Origin: Rhynchospora pubera
Lineage: Eukaryota; Streptophyta; Magnoliopsida; Poales; Cyperaceae
Assembly: GCA_028095005.1 (NCBI GenBank)
Contig: CM051462.1
Span: forward strand, 233,882,473 to 233,946,472
Direction of reading: 5' to 3'
DNA length: 64,000 bases
Below are positions 24,900-38,853 of this stretch, in pieces (positions within the stretch are counted from its first letter, which is position 1; the number at the start of each line of letters is the position of its first letter). The translations under genes and the position numbers were made by a program. The notes beneath the pieces were generated by a model. That model was not told the DNA's origin. It ran no database searches and was given only the letters and a program-made list of their open reading frames with translations.

Positions 24900-27800
24900 A
24901 AACAAAAAAATTAGATTATACATGTTTAATTTGCATTTAAAGTGCAAATAAGGCTATTCAGAGTATCATTTGAGCATTTCGATCATTTCTGGATTCATTC
25001 TAAGTCATTTTATCTAAATAATCTACATTTAAATTCATTATACCGTCTACAATATAATTTATATCTTGTATGTGCAAAAAGATTTGATTATATATGGTAA
25101 TTAGGCATATAAAATGCAAATAATGCAATTCTGAGTACTATTTGAGAATTTTGATCATTTTTGGATTCATTCTAAGTCATTTGATCACAATAATCTACAT
25201 TTAAATTCATTATACCGTCTACAATATAATTTATATCTTATATGTGCAAAAAGATTTGATTATATATGGTAATTATGCATTTAAAGTGCAAAAAATGTAA
25301 TTATGTGTATCATTTGTACATTTCAATCGGTTCAGGATTTATTCTAAATTATTTCATCACAATAATCTATATTTAAACTCGTTGTACTGTCTACAATATG
25401 ATTCAATCTTGTTTACTCAAAAAGATTAGATTATACATGTTTATTTCGCATATAATGTCCAAATAAGGCAATTCAGAGTATCATTTGAGCCTTTCGATCG
25501 TTTCTTGTTTCATTCAAAGTAATTTCATCACAATAATCAACATTTAAACTCATTATATTGTCTAAAATATGATTCTTATCTTGTTTATTCAAAAAGATTG
25601 GATTGTACATGGCAATTACACATTTAAAGTTCAAATAATGCAATTTTGACTATCATTTGATCATTTCGATTGTTTCTGGATTCATTTTAAGTTATTTCAT
25701 CACAATAATCTACATTAAAACTCATTATGTTGTCTAGAATATGATTCTTATCTCGTTTATTCAAAAAGGTTGGATTACAAATGGTAATTACGCATTTAAA
25801 GTGCAAATAATGCAATTCTAAGTATCATTCGAGCATTTTGATAGTTTCTAGAATCATTTTAATTCATTTCATCACAATAATCTATATTTAAACTCTTTAT
25901 TACGTCTACAATATTATTTGCATCTGTTTTGTGCAAAAAGATTTGATTATATATGATAATTACACATAAAAATTTCAAATAATGCAATTATGAGTATCAT
26001 TTGAGCATTTTGATCCTTTGTGGATTTATTAGAAGCAAGGTTTTAAAATGCGATTTGTGCGGTTTAGCGGTTGGGTGGTGATTTAGCATTTATCGGTGAT
26101 AAAACGGTGATATAACGGATAAAGCGGTGATATAACGGATAAAACGGTTGTGCGGTATGAACAAAAACCAAGATAAAACGACGATAAAACGAAATAAACA
26201 GAGTTTTTTAAAAGCTTGATTAGAAGTAATTTCAAAACCAAAATCTATTTGTAAACTCATTATAATGTCTAGAATATGATTCAAATATTGTATACTCAAA
26301 AAGATTAGATTATACAAGTTTATTTCGCATATAAAGTGCAAATAAGGCAATTCAGAGTTTAATTTGAGCATTTTGATCGTTTCTTGATTCATTCTAAGTC
26401 ATTTCATCACAATAATCTTCATTGAAACTCACTATACTGTATACAATATGAATCATATCTTCTCTGTGCAAAAAGATTTTATTATATATGGTAAATTACG
26501 CATATAAACTGCAAATAATGTTATTTTTAGTATCATATGAGCATTTCGATCGTTTCTGGATTCATTCGAAGTATTTCCATCACAATAATCTACATTTAAA
26601 CTCATTATACTGTCTAGAATATGATTCTTATCTCGTTTATTAAAAAAAATTGATTATATATGATAATTAAGCATATAAATTGCAAATAATGCAATATAAT
26701 TTGAGCATTACTATTATTTCTGGATTCATTCTAAGCCATTTCATCACAATAATCTACATTTAAACTCATTATATTGTCTGAATATGATTCTTATCTCGTT
26801 TATTCAAAAAGATTGGATTATACATGGTAATTATGCATTTAAAGTTCAAATAATGCAATTCTGAGCTTCATTTGAGGATTTCGATCGTTTCTGGATTCAT
26901 TCTAAGTCATTTCATTATAATAATCTACATTTAAACTCATTATACTCTATAGAATATGATTCATATCTTGTTTATTTAAAAAAAGATTGGATTATACATG
27001 GTAATTACGCATATAACGTGCAAATAATGATATTCTGATTATGATTTGAGCATTTCGATCGTTTCTGGATTCATTCTAAGTTATTTCACCATTGTAATAT
27101 ACATTTAAACTCATAGTACTGTCTAGAATATTATTCATATCTTATTTAAACAAAAAAAAATTAGATTATACATGATTATTTCGCATTTAAAGTGCAAATA
27201 AGGCTATTCAGAGTATCATTTGAGCATTTCGATCGTTTCTGGATCCATTATAAGTCATTTGATCTAAATAATCTATATTTAAATTCATTATACCGTCAAC
27301 AATATAATTTATATCTTGTATGTGCAAAAAGATTTGATTCTATATGGTAATTATGCATATAAAGTGCAAATAATGCAATTTTGAGTACTATTTGAGCATT
27401 ATGATCATTTCTTGATTCATTCTAAGTCATTTGATCACAATAATCTAAATTTAAATTCATTATACCGTCTAAAATATAATTTGTATCTTGTATATGCAAA
27501 AAAATTGATTATATATGGTAATTAGGCATTTAAAGTGCAAATAATGTAATTCTGTGTATAATTCGTGCATTTCGATCGGTTCTGGATTTATTCTAAATTA
27601 TTTTATCACAATAATCTAAATTTATACTCATACTATTGTCTATAATATGATTCAAATCTTGTTTACTCAATAAGATTAGATTATACACGTTTATTTCGCA
27701 TATAATGTCCAAATAAGGCAATTCAGAGTATCATTTGAGACTTTCGATCGTTTTCTTGATTCATTCAAAGTAATTTCATCCCAATAATCTACATTTAAAC

Positions 27801-30800
27801 TCATTATATCGTCTAAAATATGATTCTTATCTTGTTTATTCAAAAAGATTGGATTGTACATGGCAATTACGCTTTTAAAGTTCAAATAATGCAATTTTGA
27901 GTATCATTTGAGCATTTCGATCGTTTCTGAATTTATTTAAGTCATTTCATCACAATAATCTACATTAAAACTCATTATGTTGTCTATAACATGATTCTTA
28001 TCTCGTTTATTAAAAAAGATTGGATTACAAATGGTAATTACGCATTTAAATTGCAAATAATGCAATTCTAAGTATCATTCGAGCATTTCGATAGTTTCTG
28101 GAATCATTCTAAGTCATTTCACATAATAATCTATATTTAAACTCTTCATTACGTCTACAATATGATTCGTATCTTTTTTGTGCAAAAAGATTTGATTATA
28201 TATGGTAATTACGCATAAAAAATTCAAATAATGCAATTCTGAGTATCATTTGAGCATTTCGATCCTTTCTGGATTCATTATAAATAATTTCATTACCATA
28301 ATTTATTTTTGAACTCATTATAAAGTCTAGAATATGATTCAATTTTTTTATACTAAAAAAGATTAGATTATACAAGTTTATTTCGCATATAAAGTGCAAA
28401 TAAGGCAATTCTGAGTTTAATTTGAGCATTTTGATCGTTTCTTGATTCATTCTAAGTCATTTCATCACAATAATCTTCATTTAAACTCACTATACTGTAT
28501 ACAATATTAATCATATCTTGTCTGTGCAAAAAGATTTTATTTTATATGGTAATTACGCATACAAAGTGCAAATAATGTTATTTTTTTTTAGTATCATTTG
28601 AGCATTTTGATCGTTTCTGGATTCATTCGAAGTCTTTCCATCACAATAATCTACATTTAAACTCATTATACTGTCTATAATATGATTGTTATCTCATTTA
28701 TTCAAAAAAATTGGATTATACATGGTAATTACACATTTAAAGTTCAAATAATGAAATTCTGAGCTTCATTAGAGGATTTCAATCGTTTCTGGATTCATTC
28801 TAAGTCATTTCATAATAATAATCTACATTTAAACTCATTATACTCTATAGAATATGATTCATATCTTGTTTATTCAAAAAAGATTGGATTATACATGGTA
28901 ATTACGCATATAACGTGCCAATAATGATATTCTGATTATCATTTGAGTATTTCGATCGTTTCTGGATTCATTCTAAGTTATTTCACCACTATAATCTACA
29001 TTTAAACTCATAATACTGTCTAGAATATGATTCATATTTTCTTTATTCAAAATGATTAAATTATACATCTTAATTACGCATATAAAATGCAAATAATGCA
29101 ATTCTGACAATAATTTGAGAATTTCGATCGTTTCTTGATTCATTCTAAGTTATTTCACCATAATAATCTACATTTAAACTCATTATACTATCTAGAATAT
29201 AATTCTTATCTCGTTTAATCAAAAGATTGAATTATACATAATAATTACGCATTTAAAATTTCAAATAATGAAATTTTGAGTTTCATTTGAGCATTTTGAT
29301 CGTTTCTGGATTCATTCTATACCATTTTATCACAATAATCTACATTTAAACTCATTATACTGTCTAGAATTTGATTCTTATCTCTTTTATTCAAAAAGAT
29401 TGGATTATACATCATAATTATGCATTTAAAGTGCAAATAATTCAATTGTGAGTATAATTTTAGATTTTCGATCGTTTCTGGATTCATTCTAAGTCATTTC
29501 ATCACGATTATCAACATTTTAACTGATAATACTGTCTAGAATATGGTTCATATCTTGTTTGTGCGAAATGATTTGATTATACATGGTAATTCCGCATATA
29601 AAGTGAAAATAATACAATTCAGAGTAACATTTTAGCATTTTGATCGTTTCTGGATTAATTCTAAGTCATTTCATCACAATAATCTATATTTAAACTCATT
29701 ATTCCATATAAAATATGATTCATATCTTGTTTGTTCCAAAAGAATGGATTATATATGGAAATTACCAATATAAATTGCAAATAATTCAATTTTGAGTATC
29801 ATTTGAGCATTACGATCGTTTCTGGATTCATTCTAAATGATTTCATCACGATAATCTACATTTAAACTCATTATACTGTCTATAATATAATTCAAATCTT
29901 GTGTACTAAAAAAGATTAGATTATACATGTTTATTTCGCTTATAAATTCCAAATAAGGCAATTCAGAGTATCATTTGAACCTTTTGATCGTTTCTTGATT
30001 CATTCAAAGTAATTTCATCACATTAAACTCATTATATTGTATAAAATACAATTATTATCTTGTTTATTCAAAAAGATTGGATTACACATGGCAATTACGC
30101 AATTAAAATTCAAATAATGCAATTCTGAGTATCATTTGAGTATTTCGATCATTTCTGGATTCATTCTAAGTCATTTCATCACAATAATCTACATTAAAAC
30201 TCATTATATTGTCTAGAATATGATTCTTATCTCATTTATTAAAAAAGATTGGACTATAAATGGTAATTACGCATTTAAAATGCAAATAATGCAATTCTAA
30301 GTATCATTTAAGCATTTCGATATTTTATGGATTCATTTTAAGTTATCTCATCACACTAATCCACATTTAAACTCGTTATCCTGTCTAGAATATGATTCTT
30401 ATCTTGTTTATTCAAAAAGATTGGATTATACATGATAATACGCTTATAAATTGCGAATGATTCAATTCTGAGTATTTGTTGAGAATTTTGATCGTTAATG
30501 GATTCATTGTATGTCATTTCATCATAATAATCTAGTTGTAAATTCATTTACTGTCTAGAATATAATTCATATCTTGTTTATTCAAAAAAAATTTGATTAT
30601 ATATGATAATTAAGCATATAAATTGCAAATAATGCAATTCTGAGTATCATTTGAACATTTCTATCATTTCTGGATTCATTCTTAATCATTTCATCACAAT
30701 AATCTACATTTAAACTCATTATGTAGTCTAGAATATGATTCTTATCTGGTTTATTCCAAAAGATTGGATTATAGATGGTTATATCACATATAAAGTGAAA

Positions 30801-33000
30801 ATAATGCAATTATGTGTATCATTTGAACATTTAGATCGTTTCTTGATTCATTCAAAGTCATTTCATCACAATAATATACATTCAAACTCATTATACTGTT
30901 TATAATATGATTCATATCTTGTTTATTTATAAAGATTGGATTATACATGATAATTACGCTTATAAAATGCAAATAATAATATTCTGAGTATTTCGATAGT
31001 TTCTGGATTAATTCTAAGTCATTTCATCACAATAATCTACATTTGAACTCATAATATTGTCTAGAATATGATTCATATCTTATTTACACAAAAAGATTGG
31101 ATTATAGATGGTTATTTCGCATATAAATTGCAAGGAATGTAATTCTGAATATCATTTGAGCATTTCTATCATTTCTGGATTCATTCTATGTCATTTCATC
31201 ACAATAATCTACATTTAAACTCATTATACTGTCTATAATATTTTTCAAATCCTCTTTACTCAAAAACTTTAGATTATACATGTTTATTTCGCATATAAAA
31301 TACAAATAAGGCAATTCAGAGTATCTTTTAAGCCTTTTGATCGTTTCTTGTTTCATTCTAAGTAATTTCATCACAATAATCTATATTTAAACTAATGATA
31401 ATGTCAATAATATGATTCAATTCTTGTATACTAAAAAATATTTGATTATACATGTTTGTTTTGCATATAAAGTGCAAATAAGGCAATTCAGAGTTTAATT
31501 TGAGCATTTTGATCATTTCTTGATTCATTCTAAGTTATTTCATAAAAATAATCTTCATTTAAACTCATTATACCGTATACAATATGAATCATATCTTGTT
31601 TGTGCAAAAAGATTTGATTATATATGGTAATTACGCATATAAATTGCAAATAATGCAATTTTGAGTATCATTTGAGCATTTCGATCGTTTTTGGATTCAT
31701 TCTAAGTTTTTTCATCACAATAATCTATATTTAAACTCATTACACTGTCTAGAATATGATTCTTATCTCGTTTGTTTAAAAAGATTGGATTATACATGGT
31801 AATTAATCATTTAAAGTTCAAAAATGCAATTCTGAGCATTATTTGAGGATTTCGATCGTATCTGGATTCATTCTAAGTCATTTCATCATAATAATCTACA
31901 TTTAAACTCATTATACTCTATAGAATATGATTCATATCTTGTTTGTCAAAAAATATTGGATTATACATGGTAATTACACATATAACGTGCAAATAATGAT
32001 ATTCTGATTATCATTTGAGTATTTCAATCATTTCTGGATTCATTCTAAGTTATTTCACCACTATAATCTACATTTAAACTACTGTCTAGAATATGATTCA
32101 TATCTTATTTAAACAAAAAAAAATTAGATTATACATGATTATTTCGCATTTAAAGTGCAAATAAGGCAATTCTGATTATCATTTCAGTATTTTGATCGTT
32201 TCTGGATTCATTCTAAGTTATTTCACCACTATAATCTACATTTAAACTCGTAATACTGTCTAGAATATGATTCATATCTTATTTAAACAAAAAAAATAGA
32301 TTATACATGATTATTTTGCATTTAAAGTGCAAATAAGGCAATTCAGAGTATCATTTGAGCATTTCGAACATTTCTGGATTCATTTCTAAGTCATTGATCA
32401 CAATAATCTACATTTAAATTCATTATACCGTCTACAATATAATTTATATCTTGTATGTGCAAAAAGATTTGATTCTATATGGTAATTATGCATATATAAA
32501 GTGCAAATAATGCAATTCTGAGTACTATTTGAGCATTATGCGCGTTTGTGGATTCATTCTAAGTCATTTGATTACAATAATCTAGATTTAAATTCATTAT
32601 ACTGTCTACAATATAATTTGTATCTTGTATGTGCAAAAAGTTTTGATTATATATGGTAATTACGCATTTAAAGTGCAAATAATGTCATTCTGTGTATAAT
32701 TCGTGCATTTCGATCGGTTCTGGATTTATTCTAAATTATTTTATCACAATAATCTAAATTTATACTCGTTATATTGTCTATAATATGATTCAAATCTTGT
32801 TTACTCAAAAAGATTAGATTATACATGTTTATTTCGCATATAATGTCCAAATAAGGCAATTCAGAGTATCATGTGAGCCTTTCGATCGTTTTTTTGATTC
32901 ATTCAAAGTAATTTCATCACGATAATCAACATTTAAACTCATTATATTGTATAGAATATGATTCTATCTCGTTTATTCAAAAATATTGGGTTATACATTG
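24900..33000 (+). repeat. Recurring multi-monomer blocks in the satellite (higher-order structure)
   Basis: Rare monomer variants recur in the same order. The word ataatgtccaaataagg occurs at about 25453, 27707 and 32841; aatataatttatatcttgta occurs at 25051 and 27301 and again near 32436; gattctatatggtaatta occurs at about 27338 and 32472. Offsets are about 2,250 bp between the first two and about 5,134 bp between the second and third. A second marker, tatactctatagaatatga, is at 26941, about 28839 and about 31912. Blocks of roughly 0.7-1 kb were therefore copied as units. Confidence 0.75.
26036..26218. mobile_element. 183-bp hAT-like MITE inside the satellite
   Basis: Bounded by an exact 8-bp duplication ATTAGAAG at 26028-26035 and 26219-26226. 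The ends are inverted repeats: CAAGGTTTTAAAA on the left and TTTTAAAAGCTTG on the right. The interior repeats ataaaacggtgatataacgg-like words. An 8-bp target duplication with short CA-starting inverted ends fits the hAT superfamily. Confidence 0.85.
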
Positions 33001-33688
33001 TAATTACGCATTTAAAGTGCAAATAATGCAATTCTGATTATCATTTGAGTATTTCGATCGTTTCTGGATTCATTCTAAGTCATTTCATCACAATAATCTA
33101 CATTTAAACTCATTATACTGTCTATAATATGATTATTATCTCGTTTAATCAAAAAGATTGAATCATACATGTTAATTACGCATTTAAAGTGCAAATGATG
33201 CAATTCTTAGTATCATTTGAGCATTTCGATCGTTTTCGTATTCATTCTAAGTCATTTCATAACAAGAATCTACATTTAAATTCATTATACTATCAAGACT
33301 ATGATTTCTATCTCATTTATTCAAAATGATTTGATTATACATGGTAGTTACGCATTGAAAGTGCAAATTATTCAATTTTGAGTATAATTTAAGCATTTTG
33401 AACATTTGTGGATTCATTCTAAGTTATTTCATCGCCCTAATCTATATTTAAACTTATTATACTGTCTAGAATATGATTCATATTTTGTTTATTCAAAAAG
33501 ATTAAATCATACATCATAATTACGCATATAAAGTGTAAATAATGCAATTTTGACAATAATTTGAGCATTTCATTTGTTTCTTGATTCATTCTATGTCATT
33601 TCATCACAACAATCTACATTTAGACTAATTATACTGTCTAGAATATGATTCTTATCTCGTTCAATAAAAAATATTGTATTATACATAA

Positions 33689-34105
33689 TGAGAAAGTTTA
33701 ATATGCACTATAGTGCATAGGATTTTCTATGCACCACGAACTTTTTCGGGATTATTTTTGTAAATTGACAAATCTAATTTAACCAATCTAATCTACATAT
33801 TGAAATCTCATAGCAAACAAAATTTTATAATTTTTGAGATTTTATTACTATTTTTATCGAATTTTTTAAAACATGTCATTTTAGGAATATTGTAAATAGT
33901 ATAACATTCCAAAAATCGCATGATTTAAAAAATTCGAAAAAAATAGTAATAAAATCTCAAAAATTATAAAATTTGGTTATCTATGAGATTTCAATATATA
34001 GATTAGATTGGTTAAATTAGATTTGTCAATTTACAAAAATACTTCCGAAAAAGTCTGTGGTGCATAGAAAGCTTTATGCACTATAGTGCATATTAAACTT
34101 TCTCA
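33689..34105. mobile_element. 417-bp fold-back MITE inside the satellite
   Basis: Starts tgagaaagtttaatatgcac and ends with its inverse, tgcatattaaactttctca. An exact 7-bp duplication TACATAA sits at 33682-33688 and 34106-34112, and the satellite monomer reads through cleanly when the element is removed. The arms pair over almost the entire length (about 200 bp each). The core catattgaaatctcat is shared with the elements at 41.7 and 48.6 kb. Confidence 0.85.
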
Positions 34106-37090
34106 TACATAATAGTTACACATTTAAGAATTTAAATAATGAAATTATGAGTATCATTTGAGCATTTCGATCGTTTTCGGATTCATTCTATGTCATTTTT
34201 ATCACAACAATCTACATTTAAACTCATTATACTGCCTATAATATGATTACCGTCTCGTTTATTAAAAAAAAATTGGATTATACATGGTAATTACGCATTT
34301 AAAGTGCAAATAATTCAATTGTGAGTATAATTTGAGATTTTTGATAGTTTCTGGATTCAATCTAAGTCATTTCATCACGATTATCAACATTTAAACTAAT
34401 AATACTGTCTAGAATATGATTCATATCTTGTTTGTGCGAAAAAGATTTGATTATTCATGGTAATTACGCATATAAAGTGAAAAATAATAAAATTCATCGT
34501 AATAATCTACATGTAAACTCATTATACTATCTAGAATATGATTCATATCTAGTTTATTAAAAAAAAATTGATTATATATGATAATTAAGCATATAAATTG
34601 CAAATAATGCAATATAATTTGAGCATTACTATTATTTTTGGATTCATTCTAAGCCATTTCATCACAATAATCTACATTTAAACTCATTATATTGTCTGAA
34701 TATGATTCTTATCTCGTTTATTCAAAAAGATTGGATTATAGATGGTTATATCGCATATAAAGTGAAAATAATACAATTATGAGTATCATTTGAACATTTC
34801 GATCGTTTCTTGATTAATTCTAAGTCATTTCATCATAATTATATACATTTTAACTTATTATATTGTATATAATATGATTCATATCTTATTTACTTAAAAA
34901 GATAGGATTATACATGGTAATTACGCTTATAAAGTACAAATAATGATATTTTGAGTATCATTTGAGTATTTTGATCGTTTCTGGATTCATTTTAAGTCAT
35001 TTCATCACAATAATCTAGATTTAAACTCATTATACTGTCTAGAATATGATTCTTATCTCGTTTATTCAAAAAAAAAATTGGATTATGGATGGTTATTTCG
35101 CATATAAATTGCAAATAATGCAATTCTTAATATGATTTGAGCATTTTGATCGTTTCTTGATTCATTTTAGGTCATTTCATCACAATAATGTACGTTTAAA
35201 CTGATTATACTTTTTATAATATGATTCATATCTTGTTTGTGCAAAATGATTTGATTATCTACGGTAATTACGCATATAAATTGCAAAAAATGCAATTCTG
35301 ACTATCATTTAATAATTTAGATCGTTTCTTGATTCATTCTAAGTCATTTAATCACAATAATCGACATTTAAACTCATTATTCTATGTAGAATATGATTAT
35401 TATGTCGTTTATTAAAAAAAATTGGATTATAGATGGTAATTACGCATTTAAAGTGCGATATTGAAATTCTGTGTATCATTTGAGCATTTCAGTTGTTTTT
35501 GGATTAATTCTGAGTTATTCCATCACAATAATCAACTTTTAAAACTCATTATATTCTCCAAAATATGTTCTTATCTTGTTTATTAAAAAATATTGGATTA
35601 TACCTGGCAATTATGCATTTAAAGTTCAGATAATGCAATTCTGAGTATCATTTGAGCATTTCGATAGTTTCTAGATTCATTTTAAGTTATTTCATCGTAA
35701 TAATCTATATTAAAACTCGTTATATTGTCTAGAATATAATTTTTGTCTCGTTTATTAAAAAAATATTGGATTATATATGGTAATTACGCATTTAAAGTGC
35801 AAATAATGCAATTTTAAGTATCATTTGAACATTTCGATAGTTTCTGGATTCATTCTAAGTTATCTCATCACAATAGTCTACATTTAAGCTCATTATACTG
35901 TCTAAAATATGATTCATATCTTGTTTATTCAATAAGATTAGATTACACATGATAATTATGCTTATAAATTGCAAATGATTCGATTCTGATTATTAGTTGA
36001 GAATTTCGATCGTTAATGGATTCATTCTATGTCCTTTTATCATAATAATCTATATGTAAACACATTATACTGTCTAAAATATGATTCTATCTTGTTTATT
36101 CAAAAAAATTTGATTATATATGATAATTAAGCATATAAATTGCAAATAATGCAATTCTGAGTATCATTTTGAGCATTACTATCGTTTCTAGAATCATTCT
36201 AAATCATTTCATCACAATAATCTACATTTAAACTTATTATACTATCTAGAATATGATTCTTATCTCATTTAATCAAAAAGATGGAATTATTAATGGTAAT
36301 TACGCATTTAAAGTGAAAATAATACAATTATGAGTATCGTTTGAGCATTTTGATCGTTTCTAGATTTATTTTAAGTTATTTCATCACAATAATCTACATT
36401 TAAATTTATTATATTGTCTAGAATATGATTCATATCTTGTTTGTTAAAAAAGATTTGATTATACATGGTAATTACACTTATAAAGTGCAAATAATGCAAT
36501 TCTGAGTATCATTTTAGCATTTCTATTGTTTTTGGATTCATTCTAAGACATTTCATCACAATAATCTATATTTAAACTCATTATACTGTCTAGAATATGA
36601 TTCATATCTTGTTTGTGCAAAAAGTTTTGATTATACACGGTAATTAGGCATATAAAGTGCAAATAATGCAATTCTGAGTATTTTTTAACATTTCGATCGT
36701 TTTCTGTATTCATTCTAAGTCATTTCATCACAATAATCTACATTTTAACTCATTATACTGTCTAGAATACGATTCATATCTTGTATATTAAAAAAGATTT
36801 GATTATACATGGTAATTACGCATATAAAGTGCAAATAATGCAATTATGAGCATCATTTGAGCATTTCGATCGTTTCTGTATTCATTCTTGGTCATTTCAT
36901 AACAATGATCTATATTTAAACTCATTATACTGTCTAGAATATGAATCATAACTTGTTTATTCAAAAAGATTGAATTATACATGGTAATTATGCATATAAA
37001 GTGAAAATAATACAATTTTGTGTATCATTTGAGCGTTTCGATCGTTTCTGGATTCATTCTAAGTAATTTCATCACAACAATCTACATTTA

Positions 37091-37428
37091 TCATTTGGTT
37101 GCATGAAAAGTTATCAAACTTGAGGTTAGAGCTCTAACTTCCCAACCCTCATCAACCAAACACACTCAAGTTAGCGAAGTTTGTGCTAACTTCACTCTAC
37201 TTCTCTAACTTGACAAAATGTTGAGTTAGAGAAGTTTGTTCTCATGACCAATTTAAAAATCAATATAATTATTATTATCATCTATGTGTTGTAATTATTA
37301 TATTAATTATAATTATAATATTAAAATAATTATTATTATTATTATTATTTAGTAACATAACATTAATTATAATTATAATTACAATTATAAATAAAAAATT
37401 AATATAATAATATAATAATATAATTATG

Positions 37429-37489
<61 letters not shown>

Positions 37490-38021
37490 GTGTACTAATT
37501 CATATTAATTACAATTACTAATTATAGTTATAATATTAAATATTAATAATAATTATTGCTGCCGTTGTAATATTTCAATAAAATTACTTTAATATTAATA
37601 ACTATTATTATTGTTATTATTATTTAATAATAATTATAACATTAATTCTGATTAAAATTACAATAAGTATTACCATAATATTTATTATTTAATAAATATA
37701 ATAGTATAATTAATGACTATTATAGTTACAAAAATTACATGATAATTAATATTATAATATAGTAATCGTAGTATTATTGGTAAAAATAATTATAATATTA
37801 ATAGTATGATATTAATGTAACATTTATTATGGTAGATGTAATTAGTTATAAAAGAAAAAATAACTAAATTAATATTTTATTATTTTCTTCTATCTCTAAC
37901 CGACCATATCACACCAAACATCATTTTCTAACTTCAAGTTAGTACTAACTTTTCACAATCTCTAACTTCAACTACAAATTTAAAAGTATTAATTTCGACC
38001 TCTAACTTCACTAACTTCATT
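37091..38021. mobile_element. AT-rich insertion with (AAT)n tract inside the satellite
   Basis: The satellite stops after aatctacattta and resumes at atgagtattatttgagcg. Between lies about 930 bp containing ctaact/agttag-rich ends (tcaaacttgaggttagag on the left, tctaacttcaagttagtac on the right) and a centre of (aat)n/(tta)n. Word content recalls the element at 7003-7754. The monomer phase differs on the two sides, so about 100 bp of satellite was lost or the ends are inexact; no duplication is clear and no ORF exists. Confidence 0.55.
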
Positions 38022-38310
38022 TTATGAGTATTATTTGAGCGTTTCAATCTTTTATGAATTTATTTTAAGTCATTTCATTGCAATAATCTACATTTAAAAT
38101 TACCCTTAAAATTATTATACTATCAAGAATATGGTTCATATCTTATTTATTCAAAAAGATTGGATTATACATGGTAATTGCGCATATATAGTGCAAATAA
38201 TGCAATTTTAAGTATCATTTGAGAATTTCAATCGTTTTTGGATTAATACTAATTTATTTTATCACAATAATCGAAATTTAAAACTCTTTATACGGTCCAT
38301 TCTAAGGTTC

Positions 38311-38640
38311 ATATAAATGATTTTCGAGTGAATCCAAAATGACTTAAAATGGGGACATGCCATTTTGTTCATACATATAGATTGTTTAAACATATATTAT
38401 TATGAATTAGTAATTTCGAGTGAATTCAAAATGGCTTAAAATGCTCAGCTCAACCGATACTTGGAATAAGCTTTATTTGCCATTCACGAGCGTAAGTATA
38501 AAGTTATCAAATAAATCCATAATCGCTCAACTGCTGAATATCAGAATAAACTTCTTTTGCACTTTATAAGCTCAACGGACAACGAGATCGGACAATCGGA
38601 GTTAGCACATCCTTTTCGGGTTTGAAAAAATTAAGTAATA
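38311..38640 (-). repeat. Highly decayed satellite monomers in reverse orientation at the array edge
   Basis: Words of the reverse-complement monomer appear twice: aatggcttaaaatgctca and later aatcgctcaactgctgaata followed by cttcttttgcactttataag (monomer reverse: cattatttgcactttatatg). Divergence is much higher than in the main array. This lies directly before the CCR4-like gene. Confidence 0.5.
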
Positions 38641-38853
38641 AATAACCTCAACTTCGCCCGCTACAGAAACAGTCGCACAAATGCGGCAACAGGGGACCAA
38701 GCAGCATCCCCGGCAAAACCACTCACCGCTCCTGCATCGCCTCCGTAACTCCGTGGAGGAAATAGTTCAAACTTCCAAGTGGATACGAAAAGCAAAAGAG
38801 AATATCCAAAAATAGATTTCATTTCCCTTTCCTCTCTTCCTCTTCTCATTCTC

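Larger units (their letters stand above)
18147..38310 (+). repeat. Large AT-rich tandem satellite array, monomer about 171-172 bp
   Basis: Successive monomers share the ordered words gagtatcatttgagcatt, cgatcgtttctggattcatt, ctaagtcatttcatcacaat, aatctacatttaaactcatt, gtctagaatatgattcatat, cttgtttattcaaaaagatt, ggattatacatggtaattac and gcatataaagtgcaaataat. Measured spacings of the gagtatca word are about 168-172 bp. Monomers run head to tail in plus orientation and differ by many substitutions, so the array is old rather than freshly homogenised. After removing insertions I estimate 105-110 copies. No genuine gene lies inside; short reading frames repeating in it, such as minus-strand frames with LPYLHFICEINLYN, are satellite translations. 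Monomer length and composition fit centromeric, pericentromeric or heterochromatic-knob satellites of plants; location on the chromosome cannot be told. Confidence 0.95.

Noticed and set aside
18158..37015. Many short reading frames in the satellite, including similar minus-strand frames with LPYLHFICEINLYNLIF-like products
   Set aside because: They are the same monomer translated over and over, broken at irregular points and without splice or start context; similarity between them reflects the DNA repeat, not a protein family.
18147..38310. Possible CRISPR-like or minisatellite gene array
   Set aside because: Monomers are about 171 bp, contiguous and all repeat; there are no short repeats with unique spacers, and the context is a plant nuclear genome.
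18147..38310. CENP-B-box-like motif around the cgatcgtttctgg part of the monomer
   Set aside because: The bases do not fit the nTTCGnnnnAnnCGGGn pattern beyond TTCG, so there is no support for a CENP-B site.
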